DNA from: an uncultured Clostridia bacterium
Lineage (GTDB): Bacteria > Bacillota > Clostridia > Oscillospirales > Ruminococcaceae
NCBI GenBank assembly: GCA_945829235.1
Contig: CALZUA010000003.1
Coordinates: 1-64,000 of the forward strand
Direction: 5' to 3'
DNA: 64,000 bases
Of the stretch, positions 58,954 through 64,000 are shown one piece after another; the stretch's first letter is position 1; every line of letters begins with the position of its first letter. The notes under the pieces were generated by a model. The model saw only the letters and a program-made list of their open reading frames with translations. It was not told the DNA's origin and did no database searches. The position numbers were made by a program, and so were the translations under genes.

Positions 58954-59709
58954 TCACTTGCTTTCCGTCCACACCGCAACGTCCTTGAACACGCCGAGCG
59001 GGAAATACGGAATCATTTCGGTGCGAACGCGCTCCATTGATTGCTCGGGCGACAAGCCCCAGTTAGTCGGGCAGGTTGAAAGCACCTCGACAATTGAAAA
59101 GCCGCGCTTGTGTATTTGGTTGTCGAACGCCTTGCGGATAGCGTTTTTTGCGTCACGGATATGGGGAACGCTGTCCACGGACACCCTTTGAGCAAGCGCC
59201 ACGCCGTCCACTTCTGCCAGCATTTCGCAAACCTTGAGCGGAAAGCCCTGAACAGCAGGTTCTCTGCCGTAAGGGGTAGTTTGCGTGATTTGACCGGGAA
59301 TGGTTGTGGGAGCCATCTGCCCGCCGGTCATACCGTAGATTGTGTTGTTGACGAAAATTATGGTGATATTCTCGCCGCGCGCCGCCGCGTGAACGGTTTC
59401 GCAAGTACCGATTGCGGCAAGGTCGCCGTCACCCTGATAAGTAAAAACAACCGCCTCGGGCTTTGCGCGCTTAACTCCCGTGGCAACTGCGGGCGCTCTG
59501 CCGTGGGGCGCTTCAATCATATCGCAGTTAAAATAATCATACGCCATAACCGAGCACCCGACAGGACACACGCCGACGGTTTTCCCCTCGATATCGAGTT
59601 CATCTATAACCTCGGCAACCAGCCTGTGAATAATACCGTGCGTGCAACCGGGACAATAGTGCGTTGCGACATCGCACAAAGCGTGAGGTTTGTCAAAAAC
59701 AACCGACAT
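58954..59709 (-). CDS. 2-oxoacid:ferredoxin oxidoreductase, beta (TPP-binding) subunit
   Basis: A 251-residue beta subunit. CPGCTHGIIHRLVAEV and GCSVMAYDYFNCDMIEAPHGRAPAVATGVKRA are family-typical; GDGDLAAIGTCE and NNTIYGMTGGQ form the thiamine pyrophosphate/Mg site. It is one base beyond the alpha-subunit gene, with AAAGGA before the ATG. The substrate class cannot be fixed from sequence alone. Confidence 0.93.
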   Translation of the reverse strand: MSVVFDKPHALCDVATHYCPGCTHGIIHRLVAEVIDELDIEGKTVGVCPVGCSVMAYDYFNCDMIEAPHGRAPAVATGVKRAKPEAVVFTYQGDGDLAAIGTCETVHAAARGENITIIFVNNTIYGMTGGQMAPTTIPGQITQTTPYGREPAVQGFPLKVCEMLAEVDGVALAQRVSVDSVPHIRDAKNAIRKAFDNQIHKRGFSIVEVLSTCPTNWGLSPEQSMERVRTEMIPYFPLGVFKDVAVWTESK

Positions 59710-59710
59710 A

Positions 59711-60769
59711 TCATTCTATCCTTTCGTGAATTTGCTCAATCTGCGCGAGGACTTCCTTGACGCTCGGGATAATGCCGCCGTGTCTGCCGAAAAACTCCAC
59801 GGGCAAACGGCAGTTGAGCGCAAGCCGCAAATCCTCGACCATCTGCCCCTTGTTCATCTCAACGGAAAGGACAACCTTTGCCTTTCCGCAAGCCTTGTTA
59901 AGCTGTTCAACAGGGAACGGAAACAGAGTCTGCGGACGGAAAAGACCGGCTTTTATGCCCTTTGCACGAACCGCGTTCACCGCCGATTTGGCAACTCTCG
60001 CCGAAGCGCCGAACGCCGCGACAACAATTTCCGCGTCCTCGCAGAAATCGGTTTCAGCCATTGTGCAGGACTGCTTGATTAACTCGTACCGCTCAAAGCG
60101 CTCGTTAACGGAGCGTTCGAGGACATCGGGCTGTAAGTAGAGCGAATTTATGATATTGTGGGGGCGCTTGTTTTGGTGACCGGAGCACGCCCACGGTTTA
60201 TCGGGAATTTGCACGTCAACGTTCGGGAAAACGACAGGCTCCATCATTTGCCCGAGCAACCCGTCCGAGAGAATCATCACGGGCATTCGGTACTTATCCG
60301 CCATATCAAACGCGAGATAAGTCATATCGATAGTTTCCTGAACGGAGGCGGGCGCGTAGACAATCATCTGAAAATCGCCGTGACCGAGCGCCTTTGTTGC
60401 CTGAAAATAGTCCGACTGGGACGGCTGGATACCGCCAAGTCCGGGACCTCCGCGTTGCACATTTACGATAACGCACGGCAAATCGCTTGCGGCGATATAG
60501 GACACACCCTCGCTCTTAAGGGAAATACCGGGCGAGGAGCTGGAGGTCATTGCGCGAACACCCGCCGCGGCGGCTCCCAGAACCATATTTATCGCCGCAA
60601 CCTCGCTTTCAGCCTGCAAAAACACGCCGCCGCGCTTTGCCATATTTTTGGCAAGATACGCGGAAATTTCGGTCTGCGGCGTTATGGGATAACCGAAGAA
60701 GCACTTGCACCCCGCGCGCATAGCCGCCTCCGCGAGCGCCTCGTTTCCCTTCATCAGAACCTTTTCCAT
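59711..60769 (-). CDS. vorB: 2-oxoacid:ferredoxin oxidoreductase, alpha subunit (VorB type)
   Basis: A 352-residue alpha subunit beginning MEKVLMKGNEALAEAAMRAGCKCFFGYPITPQTEISAYLAKNM, the usual VorB/KorA start. GVRAMTSSSSPGISLKSEGVSYIAASDLPCVIVNVQRGGPGLGGIQPSQSDYFQA is the strongly conserved substrate-domain stretch. GAGGG before the ATG. The pattern is most like 3-methyl-2-oxobutanoate (2-oxoisovalerate) oxidoreductases; 2-oxoglutarate is an alternative. Confidence 0.92.
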   Translation of the reverse strand: MEKVLMKGNEALAEAAMRAGCKCFFGYPITPQTEISAYLAKNMAKRGGVFLQAESEVAAINMVLGAAAAGVRAMTSSSSPGISLKSEGVSYIAASDLPCVIVNVQRGGPGLGGIQPSQSDYFQATKALGHGDFQMIVYAPASVQETIDMTYLAFDMADKYRMPVMILSDGLLGQMMEPVVFPNVDVQIPDKPWACSGHQNKRPHNIINSLYLQPDVLERSVNERFERYELIKQSCTMAETDFCEDAEIVVAAFGASARVAKSAVNAVRAKGIKAGLFRPQTLFPFPVEQLNKACGKAKVVLSVEMNKGQMVEDLRLALNCRLPVEFFGRHGGIIPSVKEVLAQIEQIHERIE

Positions 60770-60778
60770 TGCTCACCC

Positions 60779-60979
60779 TCACTTTTCAACCTTAATCGCG
60801 CAATCCGGACAAATCATCGCGCACATCGCGCAGGAAATGCACTTTTCGTTGTCGGTGCAACCCGCGGTGTAGTAGCCCTTGGAGTTGTGCTTGGTTTTGC
60901 GTATTTCGATAATTTTCTTCGGGCAAACGCTCGTACAAAGCGCGCACCCCTTGCACCTTTCAAAATCAATGCTAATCAT
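60779..60979 (-). CDS. 4Fe-4S ferredoxin-type delta subunit of the Vor complex
   Basis: A 66-residue protein with two [4Fe-4S] motifs: CKGCALCTSVCPK and CISCAMCAMICPD. It carries electrons from the TPP site to soluble ferredoxin. Its start overlaps the stop of the upstream ATPase gene by eight bases, and it precedes the alpha subunit. Confidence 0.93.
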   Translation of the reverse strand: MISIDFERCKGCALCTSVCPKKIIEIRKTKHNSKGYYTAGCTDNEKCISCAMCAMICPDCAIKVEK

Positions 60980-61664
60980 ATTCCCTCTCCGTTTCCCCCG
61001 TTTCCTGTATTTCCCACGGGAGCGTCACGAGCCGCTTTACGGGCAGGTGCGTTTCATCTGAATTTTCGTTTTCGGTAACACAAGTAAATCTAAGCGGCAA
61101 GCCGGTTCTCTCGACAATTTCTTCGGCGAAATCAGCCGTTTGCGCGATAACCCGAGGAGTTGTTTCAACACCGAGGTTTGAGTTGTTAACAAGCGCGGTG
61201 CATTTGAGCCGACACGCGCTCTCAATCTCGCGAAGCGTCCGTACAACCTCGTCCGCGGAGCGCTCGCAAAGTCGGTACATATTAAACACATAGAGCATTT
61301 CAAGCTCATCGCCAAGCGACTTGAACAAGCTTTCGTATCGCCCTACGGGATAAGCGCCCGCGTCCGAGCCGCCGACATCGATTATCGTAAAATCGCTTTG
61401 TAAAATGATACTTTCGAGGTCAAAATTGAGCACGGGGATATCGAGATTTGTGTTCGCGTACTGCGGAAAAACAACGTTAATTCCGCGCTCGGCAAGCATT
61501 TCCCCGAAATCCGCCGTGCGGAAATACGGGTTCACGGTATCCATATCGACAACGGAAACTTTTCCCTTTTCCGCAAGCAACAGCGCGAGATTAACTGCGA
61601 GATTTGTTTTCCCGCAACCGTAGTCCCCCGCAAGCAAAATCACACTTTTTTGACCGATTACCAT
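60972..61664 (-). CDS. ParA/MinD-like P-loop ATPase heading the vor operon
   Basis: A 230-residue SIMIBI-class NTPase. The P-loop reads LLAGDYGCGKTNLAVNLALLLA, followed by VVDMDTVNPYF (switch I Asp) and FTIIDVGGSDAGAY (Walker B/switch II). The family is described only as an ATP-binding protein; such proteins can act as metal-cofactor chaperones or cargo-positioning ATPases. Overlap with the ferredoxin gene and first place in the operon suggest a role in assembling or localising the oxidoreductase. GAAAGG before the ATG. Confidence 0.82.
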   Translation of the reverse strand: MVIGQKSVILLAGDYGCGKTNLAVNLALLLAEKGKVSVVDMDTVNPYFRTADFGEMLAERGINVVFPQYANTNLDIPVLNFDLESIILQSDFTIIDVGGSDAGAYPVGRYESLFKSLGDELEMLYVFNMYRLCERSADEVVRTLREIESACRLKCTALVNNSNLGVETTPRVIAQTADFAEEIVERTGLPLRFTCVTENENSDETHLPVKRLVTLPWEIQETGETEREYD

Positions 61665-61701
61665 ATAATTCCTTTCAGCAATTCATCTAGTTTTCAAAAC
61701 T

Positions 61702-61730
61702 ATTATACATTGTTTTTCCGAATTTGTCAA
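61702..61730 (-). promoter_or_regulatory. Promoter of the vor operon
   Basis: Minus strand TTGACA (61725-61730), 17-base spacer, TATAAT (61702-61707), about 40 bases before the ATPase gene. Confidence 0.78.
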
Positions 61731-61772
61731 GGGCGTTTTGTGAACATTTTGTGTAAATTTTGTGAAAAGGTC

Positions 61773-61801
61773 TTGCGAAATGGGAAATTATGTGTTATAA
61801 T
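61773..61801 (+). promoter_or_regulatory. Promoter of the DUF1836 gene
   Basis: TTGCGA (61773-61778), 17-base spacer, TATAAT (61796-61801), back to back with the vor promoter. Confidence 0.65.
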
Positions 61802-61841
61802 ATGCACAAGATATGTACAAGCTTTGTATGAAAGGAAAAAT

Positions 61842-62438
61842 ATGGATTACAAGGAATTTTTTGAAAAACAGAGGGAAAATTGTCGGCTACCGCGCTGGGA
61901 GGACTTGCCCGATATTGAGTTGTATATGGACCAAGTGATAACGCTTATGGGCAAATATTTCGGCAGATTTTCCTCAAAGGACGAGCCGTTGCTCACGCCG
62001 TCGATGATAAACAACTACGTCAAGAACAACATAATTCCCGCGCCCGTGAAGAAAAAATACTCGCGCACACACCTGTTTCGGCTTATTATAATATGTGTGA
62101 TGAAGCAGGTTTTGCCGATAAACGACATCGGGACGCTTATCGAAACGCTGTTGAAAACGCGCAGTGAAGCCGAGGTGCTGAACCTGTTCACGGAGCAGTA
62201 CGAGGAGGAGTTCCTCAACACAATGAACATTCTCGAGAAAAACACGGAAAAGCGAATCGGTGAAACCGAGGAAGCGATGCTGTCGTTTTCGGTAATGCAC
62301 GCGGCGGCGATTGCGGGCGGGAGCATTTTTTACGCGGAGTATGCTTTGAGTGAACTTAAAGGCAAGACCGCCGCACCCGAAAAGGAAGCCGATGAGCCGA
62401 AAAAAAGCGCGAAAAAAACGCAGACTCGCAAGAGCTGA
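61842..62438 (+). CDS. DUF1836 domain protein (MerR-like helix-turn-helix)
   Basis: A 198-residue protein, starting at the ATG at 61842 with GAAAGG upstream; the track's longer start crosses the promoter. Residues 10-115 match DUF1836: LPRWEDLPDIELYMDQVITLM...LTPSMINNYVKNNIIPAPVKKKYSRTHLFRLIIICVMKQVLPINDI, with a MerR-type winged-helix look. The C-terminus is helical, ending in a Lys/Glu-rich tail. Probably a DNA-binding regulator; targets unknown. Divergent from the vor operon. Confidence 0.85.
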   Translation: MDYKEFFEKQRENCRLPRWEDLPDIELYMDQVITLMGKYFGRFSSKDEPLLTPSMINNYVKNNIIPAPVKKKYSRTHLFRLIIICVMKQVLPINDIGTLIETLLKTRSEAEVLNLFTEQYEEEFLNTMNILEKNTEKRIGETEEAMLSFSVMHAAAIAGGSIFYAEYALSELKGKTAAPEKEADEPKKSAKKTQTRKS

Positions 62439-62464
62439 AACCGCATTTCATGTTACACAAAAAC

Positions 62465-62495
62465 AAAGCGCAAGCCCGTACAGCCTGCGCTTTTT
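62465..62495 (+). terminator. Terminator of the DUF1836 gene
   Basis: AAAGCGCA pairs with TGCGCTTT, followed by a run of T then G. Confidence 0.75.
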
Positions 62496-62537
62496 GTATT
62501 CAATAAAGCCGAGAAAACAACTGCGTTCCTGCCGACA

Positions 62538-64000
62538 TTAAATATTGAACTTACCAATAAGGTCTTTCAACATACCCGCCTGTCCTGACAGCTCCTCGGA
62601 AGCGGCGGCGCTTTGCTCGGCGGTTGCGGAGTTAGACTGAACAACGCCTGAAATCTTGGTGATATCCTCGTTAATCCTCTCGACCATATCCGCCTGTTTA
62701 ACACCCGACTCGGTGATACCGTTGACGATTTCCTTCAATTTCAGCGTGTACTCGCCGAGCGTTTTGATAGCCTCGGCAGTTTGCTCGGTGATTTCGGTAC
62801 CGCTGTTAACCGCCTCGATTGAGCTGTCAATCAGCTTTGTGGTGTCGTTCACAGCGTCCGCGGACTTACCTGCGAGATTTCTAACCTCATCGGCAACAAC
62901 CGCAAAGCCCTTGCCCGCGGCACCGGCTCTTGCCGCTTCGACAGCCGCATTGAGCGCGAGAATATTGGTCTGAAACGCGATATCCTCGATGGTTTTGATG
63001 ATGTTGCTGATTTGCGCGGAGGAGTTGTTGATGTTGGTGATAGCGGCGGTGAGGTCGGTCATCTTGCCGTTCACCTCGTCAAGATACTGCGCGGTGCTAT
63101 TCATCAGCTTATGTGCTTCGGAACAGTTCTCGGAATTTTCGCGAACCTGTTTCTCGATTGCGGCAAGATTACCCGCAAGCGCATCGATAGAAGCGGTCTG
63201 CTCAACCGTACCCTGAGCAAGCGTCTGCGCGCCCTCGGCAACCTGTCCCGAGCCGGAGTTCACTTGGTCAGCGGCAACGTAGATATCGGAGAGGACTGAG
63301 GTGAGCTTCTCCTTGATAGCGGCAAGATTTTCCGCGAGCACGGAGAAATCGCCCATATAGTAGCCCCTGTTCACCTCAACATCGACAGCGAAATTCTCGT
63401 CTGCCATTTCCCCGAGGATACGCCCGATATCGTTCGTAGCGTTTTTGAGGGAAGCGCACATCTCGCTCACCGCGCCGGCAATATGCCCGATTTCATCGTT
63501 TCTCGCGGTGTATTTTTCGATATCGCGAGCCGCGTCGAGCTGAATGTTGCCCATCTTGACAACAGCGTTTTCAACCGATTTAAGCGGGCTAATCATCTTG
63601 CTGACAACGAGATAAACAACAAACATCAGCAAAATCATACTAGCTCCGCAGATGATAATCAGCGTCAATCTGATAGTATCAACCGCCGCGAGAACCTCTG
63701 ACGATTTATCCGAGAGGATAAACACCCAGCCCTGTTCGCTCAGGCTGTTGAACGCGGCGATAGTGTCAACGCCGTTTTCGTCCTTGTAATTCAGCGAGCC
63801 GCAAACGTCCTCGCTCTTTCCCTTAACCTGCGCGATGATATCATTAACAAATTTCTCCTCGGCAACAGTTGTGATTTTCTCGGAATCGGGGTGGAAGATA
63901 TACTCGCCGGTATTTGCGTTAACGAGAAAATACTGCGCGCTTGAAAGATTGCCGAGCGGGAGCGCGTTGAGCTTGTCCACAAGACCGCTTGTAAACAACG
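62538..64000 (-). CDS. Methyl-accepting chemotaxis protein, 5' end beyond the window
   Basis: The C-terminal 487 residues of a chemoreceptor; the gene continues past 64000. In order: the end of a Cache-type extracytoplasmic sensor ([26 protein letters not shown]...[29 protein letters not shown]), a membrane helix ([26 protein letters not shown]), a HAMP-like linker and a long signalling domain. The tip [50 protein letters not shown] is canonical. Unlike the receptor at 7 kb it has an external ligand domain; the ligand, perhaps an amino acid or sugar acid, is not predictable here. Confidence 0.92.
   Translation of the reverse strand, partial: LFTSGLVDKLNALPLGNLSSAQYFLVNANTGEYIFHPDSEKITTVAEEKFVNDIIAQVKGKSEDVCGSLNYKDENGVDTIAAFNSLSEQGWVFILSDKSSEVLAAVDTIRLTLIIICGASMILLMFVVYLVVSKMISPLKSVENAVVKMGNIQLDAARDIEKYTARNDEIGHIAGAVSEMCASLKNATNDIGRILGEMADENFAVDVEVNRGYYMGDFSVLAENLAAIKEKLTSVLSDIYVAADQVNSGSGQVAEGAQTLAQGTVEQTASIDALAGNLAAIEKQVRENSENCSEAHKLMNSTAQYLDEVNGKMTDLTAAITNINNSSAQISNIIKTIEDIAFQTNILALNAAVEAARAGAAGKGFAVVADEVRNLAGKSADAVNDTTKLIDSSIEAVNSGTEITEQTAEAIKTLGEYTLKLKEIVNGITESGVKQADMVERINEDITKISGVVQSNSATAEQSAAASEELSGQAGMLKDLIGKFNI

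Overview
The window looks like a chromosomal segment of a Gram-positive gut or rumen clostridium, probably a Ruminococcus-like member of the Oscillospirales. That is inferred from clear AGGAGG-type ribosome binding sites, many TTGACA-N17-TATAAT promoters, LytTR/DUF3021, DUF1836, DUF3795, DUF4867 and YesL-type proteins, Lpl-type oligosaccharide ABC transporters and a Vor-type 2-oxoacid:ferredoxin oxidoreductase. I see no phage, insertion sequence, CRISPR array or plasmid function; this is carbohydrate-metabolism chromosome.

Layout. 1-0.55 kb: leader and promoter of an rRNA-type operon running off the left edge, preceded by a tRNA-Phe/Gly/Cys operon with its own strong promoter. 0.6-4.2 kb (minus): ECF sigma factor, a large single-pass membrane protein that is probably its regulator, and a NusG-domain-II protein. 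4.2-8.6 kb (plus): HAD phosphatase, tRNA-Leu(GAG), a LytTR-DUF3021-TfoX-DUF3795 operon with tandem LytTR-like sites, and a chemoreceptor. 8.6-13.8 kb (minus): an Lpl-type ABC importer (two permeases, lipoprotein, YesL) without an ATPase. 14.1-20.6 kb (minus): GH2, GH31 alpha-xylosidase and a frameshifted GH26-like hydrolase. 20.8-25.9 kb: a ROK repressor divergent from a xylulokinase / DUF4867 / fucose-arabinose-type isomerase operon. 26.1-31.4 kb: galK-galE, divergent from fruK-ptsI.

31.4-57.1 kb is the centrepiece: 24 genes, all on the minus strand, for uptake and full catabolism of pectin-derived oligogalacturonides. In transcription order they are an ECF-S-like membrane protein, two permeases, a lipoprotein, two unknown membrane proteins, an ATPase, two more unknown membrane proteins, GH28, GH105, a small membrane protein, a GH4 alpha-galacturonidase (CHEV motif), an AEC carrier, KduD, a KDPG aldolase-VOC fusion, KdgK, a TIM-barrel isomerase, KduI, a second ATPase, a MATE transporter, UxaB, UxaA and UxaC. 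A cytoplasmic-type pectin methylesterase is divergent from it. Together they take D-galacturonate (UxaC-UxaB-UxaA) and unsaturated galacturonate (KduI-KduD) to KDG, then pyruvate plus glyceraldehyde-3-phosphate (KdgK, KdgA). No hydrolase in the window carries a signal peptide, so depolymerisation after import is implied. 58.4-61.7 kb (minus): a five-gene vor operon headed by a ParA/MinD-like ATPase. 61.8-64 kb: a DUF1836 protein and the 3' part of a Cache chemoreceptor.

The 8.6-28.4 kb block (oligosaccharide importer, alpha-xylosidase, GH2, GH26-like, pentose isomerase/kinase, galactose enzymes) would fit side-chain sugars of xyloglucan or a similar hemicellulose; this is inference. Least explained are the five uncharacterised small membrane proteins in the pectin run (four around its first ATPase), the 185-residue extra membrane domain on one permease, the aldolase-VOC fusion and the CG-centred palindromes at the head of the pectin run.
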